DNA of 64,000 nucleotides, from assembly GCF_018687735.1 (NCBI RefSeq), contig NZ_CP061304.1:1178001-1242000 (forward strand), in the 5' to 3' direction. Source of the DNA: Polynucleobacter sp. MG-5-Ahmo-C2. Lineage in GTDB: Bacteria > Pseudomonadota > Gammaproteobacteria > Burkholderiales > Burkholderiaceae. The notes beneath the pieces are model-generated. The model saw only the letters and a list, made by a program, of their open reading frames with translations, was not told the DNA's origin and ran no database searches. The translations under genes were made by a program, and so were the position numbers. This document shows, one piece after another, positions 1 through 7,847 of this stretch (its first letter is position 1; every line of letters starts with the position of its first letter).

Positions 1-868
1 TACGAAGTTTTTCAAGACGAGCGATACGGGCCACACTACGTGTTCGACGCGCTTCTACACCCTTCCGAATCCAAACCTCTTCTTGGGCGAGTAATTTATC
101 TGCTCTAGCATTAGCCAAAGACTCTGCATTGAGTTCTTGCTCTTTAAGAACTTCATATTGAGTGAAGTTGCCAGGATAGCTGCGCAAAATACCGCGATCC
201 AGCTCCACAATTTGTGTGCAGACGTTATCCAAGAAGGCGCGATCATGGGTAATCAGAATGACAGAGCCTTGGTATTCTTTTAAGAGTTCTTCTAACCAAG
301 CAACGGAATCTAAATCCAAATGGTTGGTTGGCTCATCTAAGAGCAATACATCAGGCATTTCCACTAAAGCACGTGCAAGTGCTACCCGTTTTTTAGTTCC
401 GCCCGACAGAGTACTGATTTTGACGTCCGCCTCTAAATGCAAGCGATCGAGAGTTTCGTGAACGCGCTGCTCCCAGTTCCAACCGCTGAGTGCCTCTAAT
501 TGAGACTGCACCTCATCTAGGCGATGATGAGACGCATCATCCCAGTCGCCAACGCTAAGCGCCTCATACTCTTCACGCAGTGCCTTAGCTTGAGCTACGC
601 CCTTGGAGACGGCATCAAATACTGTTTCCTCGGCATCAAAGATCGGCTCTTGAGGAACATAAGCAATTCTGAGGCCCTGCTGATATTGCAGAAGCCCATC
701 ATCCATTTTTTCAATCCCAGCCAGGATCTTCAGCAAGGAAGATTTGCCGGTGCCATTACGCCCAATTAAACCCACACGTTCACCGGATTCCAGTGAAAAA
801 GCGGTATTTGCGAGGAGGTCTACGTGGCCGAAAGCCAGTTTTGCATCAGTAAGTACGATTAAAGCCAT
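1..868 (-). CDS. uup: ABC-F ATPase Uup, partial (C-terminus beyond window edge)
   Basis: This is the N-terminal 289 residues of a soluble ABC-F protein; the frame runs open to base 1, so the gene continues outside the window. The first ATPase cassette is complete: Walker A GRNGTGKS near residues 36-43, signature LSGG near 154-157, Walker B VLLLDEP near 174-180 followed by TNHLD. The linker region with AQEEVWIRKG and EARRTRS is typical of Uup rather than EttA. ABC-F proteins act on the ribosome; Uup is linked to precise transposon excision and ribosome function in E. coli. There are no membrane segments. The ATG at 868 has no Shine-Dalgarno sequence but has GATAAT exactly six bases upstream, so it may be leaderless. 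Confidence 0.93.
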   Translation of the reverse strand, partial: MALIVLTDAKLAFGHVDLLANTAFSLESGERVGLIGRNGTGKSSLLKILAGIEKMDDGLLQYQQGLRIAYVPQEPIFDAEETVFDAVSKGVAQAKALREEYEALSVGDWDDASHHRLDEVQSQLEALSGWNWEQRVHETLDRLHLEADVKISTLSGGTKKRVALARALVEMPDVLLLDEPTNHLDLDSVAWLEELLKEYQGSVILITHDRAFLDNVCTQIVELDRGILRSYPGNFTQYEVLKEQELNAESLANARADKLLAQEEVWIRKGVEARRTRSVARIARLEKLR

Positions 869-874
869 GGCGAC

Positions 875-880
875 ATTATC
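875..880 (-). promoter_or_regulatory. -10 element of uup, leaderless arrangement
   Basis: On the minus strand GATAAT is followed by six bases (GTCGCC) and then the uup ATG. With the usual -10 to start distance, transcription would begin at the A of ATG. No clear -35 box is visible. Confidence 0.55.
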
Positions 881-919
881 GTCACTTCCGCAAAAGAGCG
901 GATATTTCCGGAATTGCCC

Positions 920-947
920 AAAAAAATAGGGCCCCTTAGGGGCCCTA
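920..947 (-). terminator. Rho-independent terminator of ompW
   Basis: A perfect nine-base-pair stem (TAGGGCCCC / GGGGCCCTA, loop of three) is followed on the minus strand by a run of seven T. It lies just after the ompW stop codon and before the uup promoter. Confidence 0.9.
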
Positions 948-971
948 CCTCAAGAGCTAAGAACTGAATTC

Positions 972-1640
972 TTAGAACTTGTAAGTCACACCTACTGCAG
1001 GCATCCAAGGATTTAAAGTTAACTTACCGATGTTGCCAACCCCAGCCAAGGCATTTTGTCCGGTTACGTTAGTACTCATAGTTGCGTATTTAACGTCAAC
1101 GTTCATACCCCAATGCTTGTCAAACATGTAGTCAGCACCAACTTGGCCAACAAAACCAAAGCTAGACTGGTCAACTGTCAGGGCATTGCTATTGCCGCCA
1201 ACTGAGAAGTTGTTTCTGTTGCCAAATATTGTGTAGTTCACGCCAGCACCAACATAAGGCTTGATCGCACCCAACTCTGTAAAGTGGTACTGCAACAAGA
1301 GTGAAGGTGGCAATGCGGTAATTGTGCCTGTTGGACCTGGGGTTAAATTAGAGTAAACATTCACGCGTTGCGGATATGTCAGCACCAATTCAGCAGCAAT
1401 ATTCTTTGTGAAGAAGTAAGAAATATCAAATTCGGGAATGATTTCATTCTTGGCGCGCACATTATTGATCTGCACACCTGCGGCAGTGGATGCACCATTG
1501 GACTGACCGTTCTGGAATAAAAGATCTACAGCACGTACGCGAACCATCCAAGGATTCTCTTCTGCTGATTGCGCTTGTGAAGCGATTGGAGCTAAAGATG
1601 CTACGGTAGCCATTGCCACCACTAGTGATTTGAGACGCAT
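972..1640 (-). CDS. ompW: Outer membrane protein OmpW family
   Basis: A 222-residue protein with a cleavable signal peptide (residues 1 to about 23, ending SQA) and an eight-strand beta-barrel pattern of alternating polar and hydrophobic residues. It ends in phenylalanine, as outer membrane barrels do. The N-terminal ENPWMVRVRAVDL and the central LLLQYHF and KPYVGAGVNYT segments are typical of OmpW. OmpW forms a narrow hydrophobic channel in the outer membrane. The start is preceded by a GAGGG Shine-Dalgarno sequence. Two perfect FNR-type boxes lie upstream, suggesting induction under low oxygen. It stands alone, with its own terminator. Confidence 0.93.
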   Translation of the reverse strand: MRLKSLVVAMATVASLAPIASQAQSAEENPWMVRVRAVDLLFQNGQSNGASTAAGVQINNVRAKNEIIPEFDISYFFTKNIAAELVLTYPQRVNVYSNLTPGPTGTITALPPSLLLQYHFTELGAIKPYVGAGVNYTIFGNRNNFSVGGNSNALTVDQSSFGFVGQVGADYMFDKHWGMNVDVKYATMSTNVTGQNALAGVGNIGKLTLNPWMPAVGVTYKF

Positions 1641-1657
1641 GATGATTCCCTCTTTCT

Positions 1658-1663
1658 ATTATC
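1658..1663 (-). promoter_or_regulatory. Candidate -10 element of ompW
   Basis: GATAAT on the minus strand, 17 bases before the ompW ATG. A start site near 1651 would put the proximal FNR box centre close to -62, a standard class I activator position. Inference only. Confidence 0.4.
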
Positions 1664-1706
1664 AATTTCGATGAGACTATTTTCGAATTGACACTTAGAG
1701 GGCAAT

Positions 1707-1720
1707 TTGATGTAAATCAA
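1707..1720 (-). promoter_or_regulatory. FNR-type box upstream of ompW (proximal)
   Basis: TTGATGTAAATCAA matches the FNR consensus TTGAT-N4-ATCAA at every defined position. It lies in the 182-base gap between the hemN stop and the ompW start. Confidence 0.75.
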
Positions 1721-1778
1721 ATGCAATGAGCTTGTGAATTTTTTATTGGTTAAAAAGCAACAGTGTTTTATTGCTTCT

Positions 1779-1792
1779 TTGATCTAGATCAA
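1779..1792 (-). promoter_or_regulatory. FNR-type box upstream of ompW (distal)
   Basis: TTGATCTAGATCAA is a second perfect FNR consensus match and a complete palindrome, 72 bases upstream of the first (centre to centre), so close to seven helical turns away. Confidence 0.72.
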
Positions 1793-1822
1793 ATGCCTGC
1801 GGATTTGCCCTGATGAACGAAT

Positions 1823-3238
1823 TTAAAGAACCTTTGAATACGTACCTTTGGCTTGGGATTCTCTAAGATGGCGATCAAAAGTCATAGCTACTCTCCTTGC
1901 TAGAAGCCTGCCTTTGATGGGTACCTGCATATTGGAACCCTGCCACTCTAACAAGCCGGCCTCCTCCAAACCTTTCAGCTCTTCAATTTCTGTTTTGAAG
2001 TAATTTGAGAAATCGAGTTGATAATCCTTGGCAAAGGTTTGTGTATTGAGCGCAAATTGACACATCAACTCACCAATGAGTTCACGGCGCAATAAATCAT
2101 CTTGATCTAATTGCATACCCCGTAGCACCGGGAGGTGGCCATGATCCAAGGATTCGTAGTACTCGTCTAGCGTACGAACGTTTTGAGAGTAGCAATCATC
2201 AACCTTTCCAATTGAAGATATTCCGAATGCCAGAAGATCACACTCTGCTTGCGTGGAATAGCCTTGAAAGTTGCGATGCAGCTTACCTTCTTTTTGCGCG
2301 ATCGCTAATTCATCATCGGGTTTTGCAAAATGGTCCATGCCAATAAAAACATAGCCGGCTTCTGTGAGGTGCTCAATCGTATTCGAGAGAATATTTAACT
2401 TATCAGCGGCTGGCGGAAGATCTGCTTCAGAAATACGGCGTTGTGGTTTAAAGATGTGGGGTAAATGTGCGTAGTTGTAGACCGATAAACGATCCGGGCT
2501 CATTGCCAATACCGCATCTACTGTTTCTTTAAAGGTTTCAGGCGTTTGCTTCGGTAGGCCATAGATCAAGTCCACGCTTCTGGACGTAAAGCCATACTTT
2601 CTGGACCAGTCCATCACCGCTTGAGTCTCTTCAATGGTCTGCACCCGATGCACAGCCTCTTGCACGGCCAGATTAAAGTCTTGCACGCCTAAGCTAATAC
2701 GGTTAAAGCCAAGCTCAGCTAATAAAGCAATGTCTTTTTCTGTAACTCTTCTCGGATCAATTTCAATCGAGTATTCACCGCCGGGCAATAAGTCAAAATG
2801 CTCACGAGTGTGCTGCATCAACTCAATCATCTCTTCATGAGACAGAAAGGTTGGCGTACCACCACCCCAGTGCAACTGAGTAATTGGAATCCTTTTCTGT
2901 GCACCCATGGCGTTACACACCATTGCCATCTCTTTGGCTAGATACTTAATGTACTTGGCGCTGCGTCCATGGTCTTTGGTAATAATCTTATTGCAGCCAC
3001 AGTAGTAACAAATATTGGGGCAGAATGGCAAATGGAAATACAAAGATAGTGGCTCATTTGCTTTAGCAACACGCTTTAAGGCACCTAAGTAGTCAGCTTC
3101 AGAAAAGTCATTATGAAAACGGTCGGCACTTGGATAAGAGGTGTAACGCGGGCCATTGATGTCAAACTTTTGCAGCAACTCAGGATGAAATAGCACTTCC
3201 TTTTCTTCTGATGAGCAAGAGTTTGTTGCAGAGTTCAT
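1823..3238 (-). CDS. hemN: Oxygen-independent coproporphyrinogen III oxidase HemN
   Basis: A 471-residue radical SAM enzyme that decarboxylates coproporphyrinogen III to protoporphyrinogen IX in heme synthesis without oxygen. The N-terminal RYTSYPSADRF is the HemN signature. Cys73, Cys77 and Cys80 form the CxxxCxxC cluster motif, followed by GCN, which separates true HemN from HemW. The GGGTPTFL glycine-rich SAM motif follows. Length equals that of the family. It sits 26 bases downstream of the FAD dehydrogenase gene on the same strand and is probably co-transcribed with it. Confidence 0.96.
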   Translation of the reverse strand: MNSATNSCSSEEKEVLFHPELLQKFDINGPRYTSYPSADRFHNDFSEADYLGALKRVAKANEPLSLYFHLPFCPNICYYCGCNKIITKDHGRSAKYIKYLAKEMAMVCNAMGAQKRIPITQLHWGGGTPTFLSHEEMIELMQHTREHFDLLPGGEYSIEIDPRRVTEKDIALLAELGFNRISLGVQDFNLAVQEAVHRVQTIEETQAVMDWSRKYGFTSRSVDLIYGLPKQTPETFKETVDAVLAMSPDRLSVYNYAHLPHIFKPQRRISEADLPPAADKLNILSNTIEHLTEAGYVFIGMDHFAKPDDELAIAQKEGKLHRNFQGYSTQAECDLLAFGISSIGKVDDCYSQNVRTLDEYYESLDHGHLPVLRGMQLDQDDLLRRELIGELMCQFALNTQTFAKDYQLDFSNYFKTEIEELKGLEEAGLLEWQGSNMQVPIKGRLLARRVAMTFDRHLRESQAKGTYSKVL

Positions 3239-3264
3239 AGATGGCTAATGAAAAATATAGGGGT

Positions 3265-4878
3265 TTACTTTGATAAGTAATCTAGTGCAAGTGCTTCTGC
3301 TACTTTAATCCCATCAACGCCGGCAGACAAGATTCCTCCGGCATAGCCAGCGCCCTCACCTGCGGGAAAGAGACCTTTGATATTCAGACTCTGAAAATTC
3401 GGCCCACGAGTGATTCTGAGAGGTGATGAGGTTCTAGTCTCTACGCCAGTTAAGACTGCATCTTTCATTGAAAAACCTTTGATCTGCTTTTCAAATGCCG
3501 GCAAAGCCTCACGAATTGCCTCAATGGCATACGCAGGCAAGCTTGGAGCTAAGTCAGTTAAATGCACGCCAGGCTTATAAGAAGGCAGGACGCTACCAAA
3601 CTCTGTTGAAGGCTTTCCCTCCAGAAAGTCTCCAACCAGCTGTCCTGGGGCTTCGTATGTTCCGCCCCCCAACTCAAAGGCCTTAGATTCAATCGCGCGC
3701 TGAAACTCAATTCCTGCCATAGCGCCGCCAGGGTAATCATCCGGAGTAATGCCCACCACGATGCCAGCATTGGCATTACGCTCATTGCGCGAATATTGAC
3801 TCATCCCATTGGTAACCACTCGATTTGGCTCTGAAGTTGCAGCCACTACCGTGCCACCAGGGCACATACAGAAGCTGTAGACAGAGCGACCATTCTTAGC
3901 ATGGTGGACTAATTTGTAATCAGCAGCACCAATTAAGTCGTTGCCAGCATGGGGGCCAAGGCGCGCTCTATCGATGAGTGATTGCGGATGCTCAATACGA
4001 AAGCCTACCGAAAATGGCTTAGCTTCCATGAATACGCCAGCATCATGCAAGGCCTGGAAGGTGTCACGTGCGCTATGGCCAAGTGCAAGCACCACATGGC
4101 CAGCAGGTAAGTCGTCATGACCTTCAATTTTCACGCCAGTAATTTGCTCATTCTGGATATCAAAGCCAATTACTTTTTGTGAGAAACGAATCTCGCCGCC
4201 AAGATCAATAATTTCTTGGCGCATTTTTTCTACTACACCCACTAAACGGAAGGTACCGATATGAGGCTTTGCAACATACAGGATTTCTGATGGTGCGCCT
4301 GCTTTTACAAACTCACTGATCACTTTACGACCATAAAACTTGGGATCTTTAATCTGGCTATATAGCTTTCCATCTGAAAAGGTACCTGCCCCGCCCTCAC
4401 CAAACTGCACATTGGATTCTGGATTGAGCACATTCTTGCGCCACAAACCCCAAGTGTCTTGAGTGCGCTCTCGCACTTTCTTGCCGCGCTCCAGCACAAT
4501 CGGCTTAAATCCCATTTGTGCCAGAACCAGTGCAGCAAATATGCCGCAGGGGCCAAAACCAATGACTACGGGACGCAATGACTTACCGGTGGCAATTGAC
4601 TCCGGAGCCTGAGCTTTGAAGTGGTAACTTGTATCAGGCGAAGGTCTTACATGAATATCACCATCAAACTTTTGCAGAATGGCTTCTTCATCTTTCACAG
4701 AAAGGTCTACCGTGTAGATAAAAGAGAGTGCCACGTTTTTTCTGGCATCGTAGCTACGTTTAAAGACCTCAAAGCCAATCAAGTTCTTAGCGGACAAATG
4801 GAGACGCTTGAGAATCGCTGCTTCCACAGCTTCTGGAGCATGGTCAATGGGTAGACGCAGTTCAGTAATACGAATCAT
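3265..4878 (-). CDS. FAD-dependent dehydrogenase of the COG2509 type
   Basis: A 537-residue cytoplasmic flavoprotein. Residues 1 to about 90 form a small N-terminal domain beginning MIRITELRLPIDH. The dinucleotide-binding motif GFGPCG is at 107-112 with the acidic strand end LERGKKVRERT after it. A C-terminal GAGYAGGILSAGVDGI motif closes the FAD site. This matches the widespread 'uncharacterized FAD-dependent dehydrogenase' family; its substrate is unknown. It heads a likely two-gene unit with hemN. A 12-base palindrome (4903-4914) lies in the divergent gap to yaeQ. Confidence 0.85.
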   Translation of the reverse strand: MIRITELRLPIDHAPEAVEAAILKRLHLSAKNLIGFEVFKRSYDARKNVALSFIYTVDLSVKDEEAILQKFDGDIHVRPSPDTSYHFKAQAPESIATGKSLRPVVIGFGPCGIFAALVLAQMGFKPIVLERGKKVRERTQDTWGLWRKNVLNPESNVQFGEGGAGTFSDGKLYSQIKDPKFYGRKVISEFVKAGAPSEILYVAKPHIGTFRLVGVVEKMRQEIIDLGGEIRFSQKVIGFDIQNEQITGVKIEGHDDLPAGHVVLALGHSARDTFQALHDAGVFMEAKPFSVGFRIEHPQSLIDRARLGPHAGNDLIGAADYKLVHHAKNGRSVYSFCMCPGGTVVAATSEPNRVVTNGMSQYSRNERNANAGIVVGITPDDYPGGAMAGIEFQRAIESKAFELGGGTYEAPGQLVGDFLEGKPSTEFGSVLPSYKPGVHLTDLAPSLPAYAIEAIREALPAFEKQIKGFSMKDAVLTGVETRTSSPLRITRGPNFQSLNIKGLFPAGEGAGYAGGILSAGVDGIKVAEALALDYLSK

Positions 4879-4902
4879 GGGGCTCTTGGCTAGCTATATT
4901 CA

Positions 4903-4914
4903 GTCTCTAGAGAC
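4903..4914. promoter_or_regulatory. 12-bp perfect palindrome in a divergent promoter gap
   Basis: GTCTCTAGAGAC lies between the divergent starts of the FAD dehydrogenase (4878) and yaeQ (4977). It could be an operator for a dimeric regulator, but nothing else identifies the regulator. Confidence 0.3.
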
Positions 4915-4976
4915 AAATAATACTGGTTAAAGGCCAGGCCGCGTCAGCTTGTTAGCCATAAAGGCGATAATGCGTC

Positions 4977-5525
4977 ATGGCTCTACGCGCAACTATCCAC
5001 AAAGCCGACCTTCACGTCGCAGACGCTGACCGCCACTATTACGGTAGTCACTCCCTCACTATTGCTAAGCACCCTTCTGAAACCGAGGAGCGGATGATGA
5101 TCAGAATCATCGCCTTTGCTTTGCAAGCAACTGAGGATTTAGCCTTTACCAAGGGCTTAAGCGACACCGATGAGCCCGATCTCTGGATTAAAGACCTGAC
5201 AGACGCGATTAAGCTTTGGATTGAGATTGGTCAACCGGACGAACGCCGTATCCTCAAAGCCTGCGGTAGATCTGATCAGGTCATTGTGTATTGCTATGGT
5301 GGGCACACGAGCAAGATTTGGTGGGATGGTATTGCCAATAAACTCACACGTGCTCGCAATCTCCAAATCATTTCCATTCCGGCTGCACAAGCAAGCGAAC
5401 TTAATAAATTAGTCGAGCGCAGCATGGTTATTCATATCAACATCCAGGATGGCGAAGTCTACGTTTCTTCTGATCAGGGGCAGGTCACGATCACACCTGA
5501 AATTTGGCGTAGTAATCAAGAGTAA
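4977..5525 (+). CDS. yaeQ: YaeQ family protein
   Basis: A 182-residue soluble protein opening with MALRATIHKADLHVADADRH and carrying the conserved DEPDLWIKDLTDAIKLWIEIGQPDE block near residues 60-85 (quoted here only to mark its position: DLWIKDLTD). YaeQ has a PD-(D/E)XK nuclease-like fold and was reported to suppress loss of the transcription antiterminator RfaH; its biochemical role is not settled. GATAAT lies five bases before the ATG and there is no Shine-Dalgarno sequence, so the transcript may be leaderless or nearly so. The PIN gene follows after 14 bases. Confidence 0.92.
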   Translation: MALRATIHKADLHVADADRHYYGSHSLTIAKHPSETEERMMIRIIAFALQATEDLAFTKGLSDTDEPDLWIKDLTDAIKLWIEIGQPDERRILKACGRSDQVIVYCYGGHTSKIWWDGIANKLTRARNLQIISIPAAQASELNKLVERSMVIHINIQDGEVYVSSDQGQVTITPEIWRSNQE

Positions 5526-5539
5526 GCCATTATTCTCAG

Positions 5540-5956
5540 ATGAAAGTAGTCGTCTTTGACACCAATGTTCTGTTAGACCTATTTGTCTTCAATGACTTCA
5601 AAGCAGTGCATTTAAAGCAAGCGTTGCTTGAGAAACAAATTGATGCACTTGCTAGTCCTAAAACTTTAGAAGAGTTTGCAGATGTTATCTCTCGCCCGCT
5701 ATTCTCGATAGAGGCAGCAGATCAAGAGAAGATCTTGCTGCAGTGGAAATCGTTAGCCCGAGTGTTGGATGATCAAGGCCTCTTGCCATCTCCTTGGTGC
5801 TGCCAAGATCCTGATGATCAAGTCTTTTTAGACTTGGCCTTTACAGCAAAGCCTTGCACTCTGATGAGCAAAGATAATGAAGTATTAAAGTTTGCCGCTC
5901 GCGCTGCAAAAGAAAATATCTTCATTTCCGCTGACTACAAGTCTTTAGCCTTATAA
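5540..5956 (+). CDS. PIN-domain protein, putative toxin of the COG1569 type
   Basis: A 138-residue single-domain protein. The N-terminal [10 protein letters not shown] carries the first PIN aspartate at residue 7. A central glutamate occurs in LEEFADV and later acidic residues in [11 protein letters not shown] and MSKDNEVL complete a PIN ribonuclease-like active site. The family is often named 'putative toxin-antitoxin system toxin component'. No antitoxin-like gene lies next to it: the upstream neighbour is yaeQ, 14 bases away. The last leucine codon and the stop lie opposite the end of the convergent luciferase-like gene, so that each gene's stop is the complement of the other's last codon. 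Confidence 0.85.
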   Translation: MKVVVFDTNVLLDLFVFNDFKAVHLKQALLEKQIDALASPKTLEEFADVISRPLFSIEAADQEKILLQWKSLARVLDDQGLLPSPWCCQDPDDQVFLDLAFTAKPCTLMSKDNEVLKFAARAAKENIFISADYKSLAL

Positions 5957-6949
5957 AGATTGGGCAGCCTCCGCTGCAATTTCAAACGATCGCAAGCGGG
6001 CCTGGTGATCAAAGATCTGCCCAGTAAACAAGATCTCATTTGCACCGGTAGCATCCAACCAATGACGCAGCTCTTTTTTAACGGTCTCTAAAGATCCGAC
6101 TACTGAGCATTGCAACATCTGGGTGACAGCAGCTTTTTCATGGGGCTCACAGAAGGTGTCTAGATTGTCGATGGGTGGTGGCAGTTGCCCCCGAGTATTG
6201 CGACGCATTCGTATAAAGTGTTGCTGCAGGCTGGTAAATAGATGCTGCGCCTCTTCATCTGTGCCAGCGGCCACCACATTCATGACAAATGCCGAGTATG
6301 GATCTGCCAATTGGGCTGACGGCTTAAAGAGTTCACGATAGATCTTCATTGCCTCCAATAATTGCTCTGGCGCGAAATGTGAAGCGAAGGCATAAGGCAA
6401 GCCAAAATGGGCAGCCAACTGTGCCCCATAAAGACTTGAGCCTAGGATCCAAATCGGTACATTGGTATCGGCCCCTGGAATAGCTCTCACAGACTGTCCT
6501 TCCTGTATTGGGCCAAAGTAATGCTGCAACTCACGGATATCTTGTGGAAAGCGATCATCACTACCCATCAGATCACGACGCAATGCTCTAGCTGTCATCT
6601 GATCAGTACCGGGGGCTCGGCCTAAGCCCAACTCAATCCGGCCGGGATATAAAGATTCCAATGTTCCAAACTGTTCAGCAATGACCAAAGGGGCATGATT
6701 GGGCAGCATGACCCCACCAGAACCAACCTTAATAGAAGCAGTGCCTGCAGCTAAGTAGCCAATCAAGACAGCAGTAGCTGAACTCGCATTACCTGTCATA
6801 TTGTGGTGTTCAGCAACCCAATAACGGGTATAACCCCATTTTTCTGCATGCTGAGCAACATCCAAGGAATTACGTAAAGCATCCTCCGCAGTAAAACCTT
6901 GCGGAATAGGAGATATATCTAGAATGGAGTACGGGATGGAATTTGCCAT
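5951..6949 (-). CDS. Luciferase-like (LLM class) flavin-dependent oxidoreductase
   Basis: A protein of about 332 residues with the bacterial luciferase-like TIM barrel. It starts [14 protein letters not shown], and the [20 protein letters not shown] and [10 protein letters not shown] motifs are typical of the YhbW-like subgroup, which binds FMN or F420-like cofactors; the substrate is unknown. An in-frame GTG precedes the ATG at 6949. I chose the ATG because TATGAT lies exactly six bases before it, which would make the mRNA leaderless, and because no Shine-Dalgarno sequence serves either codon. Confidence 0.88.
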   Translation of the reverse strand: MANSIPYSILDISPIPQGFTAEDALRNSLDVAQHAEKWGYTRYWVAEHHNMTGNASSATAVLIGYLAAGTASIKVGSGGVMLPNHAPLVIAEQFGTLESLYPGRIELGLGRAPGTDQMTARALRRDLMGSDDRFPQDIRELQHYFGPIQEGQSVRAIPGADTNVPIWILGSSLYGAQLAAHFGLPYAFASHFAPEQLLEAMKIYRELFKPSAQLADPYSAFVMNVVAAGTDEEAQHLFTSLQQHFIRMRRNTRGQLPPPIDNLDTFCEPHEKAAVTQMLQCSVVGSLETVKKELRHWLDATGANEILFTGQIFDHQARLRSFEIAAEAAQSL

Positions 6950-6955
6950 CACCAG

Positions 6956-6961
6956 ATCATA
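6956..6961 (-). promoter_or_regulatory. -10 element of the luciferase-like gene, leaderless arrangement
   Basis: TATGAT on the minus strand, then six bases (CTGGTG), then ATG. It matches TATAAT at five of six positions. Confidence 0.5.
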
Positions 6962-6982
6962 CTGAGAAAGTGCATTATCGAC

Positions 6983-7204
6983 ATGACTAAGTCCAAAATG
7001 GCAGCCCCTGATGAAGGCTTATTTAAGCCTGGCAGCAAACTCAAGCACAAAAAGAGCGGCGGCTTTTATAAAGTAGTTTTACTGGCAAATATTGAAGCCT
7101 CTCTTGCGCCAGCTTACGTTTATGAATCAATGCAATCTCATGATTTTTGGATTAGACCAAAAGCAGAAATGGAAGATGGGCGCTTTGAACTCGTCTCAGA
7201 ATAA
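6983..7204 (+). CDS. Small DUF1653-like protein
   Basis: A 73-residue protein. The core [18 protein letters not shown], then [15 protein letters not shown], resembles the DUF1653 fold, in which a short beta-rich domain has the pattern 'G.Y.HyKG..Y.V ... VVYr ... WvRP'. Function is unknown. It is divergent from the luciferase-like gene (33 bases between starts) and followed after 13 bases by slyX. Confidence 0.6.
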   Translation: MTKSKMAAPDEGLFKPGSKLKHKKSGGFYKVVLLANIEASLAPAYVYESMQSHDFWIRPKAEMEDGRFELVSE

Positions 7205-7217
7205 AAAGGCAAATCAA

Positions 7218-7418
7218 ATGACTGATGACCGCATTACCAATCTAGAAATTAAATTAAGCTTTACTGAGGATCTCATCGAAAAATTAAATGAGACCGTTTA
7301 CAAACAACAGCAGCAAATTGAATTTCTGTATCGAGAACTGAAAGCCATTAAAGAGCAGGCAAGCAGCTCTAGCGGCGGAGGCGGCAGCCTCAAAGATGAA
7401 ATCCCTCCGCATTACTAA
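7218..7418 (+). CDS. slyX: SlyX family protein
   Basis: A 66-residue coiled-coil protein. It starts MTDDRITNLEIKLSFTEDLI, continues with a heptad pattern and ends in a Gly/Ser linker and DEIPPHY, the conserved SlyX C-terminal PPHY. A longer open frame extends upstream to 7092, but it overlaps the previous gene and has no family similarity; the ATG at 7218 has a nearby AAGG and matches the family start. The role of SlyX is not known. Confidence 0.88.
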   Translation: MTDDRITNLEIKLSFTEDLIEKLNETVYKQQQQIEFLYRELKAIKEQASSSSGGGGSLKDEIPPHY

Positions 7419-7489
7419 TACGACTGATAAGATGAATCTGCAAGCATCATCCTCTACAAGCTTCTGATCAACATAAAAGGAAGAAAATC

Positions 7490-7837
7490 ATGGGTAACTT
7501 AACACCATTTTTAGTTCAGTGGGGCCTCACTTCTTTGTCTCTTTGGGTAGCGAGCTACATCTTTAGCGGCTTACGCTTTGCGGATGGTGGCTCGCTCATC
7601 ATTGCCGCCCTACTATTAGGATTTGCCAACGCCATCGTTAAGCCTTTACTAATCTTATTCACATTGCCTTTAACGGTAGTAACGATGGGCTTATTTTTAT
7701 TAGTGATTAATGCTTTGGTCTTGATGCTGGTATCAGCAGTTGTTAGTGGCTTTACGATCTCTAGCTTCTGGACAGCCTTCTTTGCCAGCATCTTTATTTC
7801 TTTGTTCAGCCTCTTTGTGAGTGGCTTGGTTTTTTAA
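7490..7837 (+). CDS. Phage holin family 4-type membrane protein
   Basis: A 115-residue inner membrane protein with four predicted membrane segments. The GFANAIVKPLLILFTLPLTV motif is the hallmark of the family once named 'phage holin family 4, superfamily IV', widespread on bacterial chromosomes and not part of a prophage here. Function is unknown. A good AAGGAAG Shine-Dalgarno sequence precedes the ATG. The gene converges on the AsmA gene with only ten bases between them. Confidence 0.85.
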   Translation: MGNLTPFLVQWGLTSLSLWVASYIFSGLRFADGGSLIIAALLLGFANAIVKPLLILFTLPLTVVTMGLFLLVINALVLMLVSAVVSGFTISSFWTAFFASIFISLFSLFVSGLVF

Positions 7838-7847
7838 AGGCTAGGCC

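Noticed and set aside
7490..7837. Phage holin as a sign of a prophage
   Set aside because: The family name is historical; no other phage gene lies nearby and the protein is a common chromosomal membrane protein.
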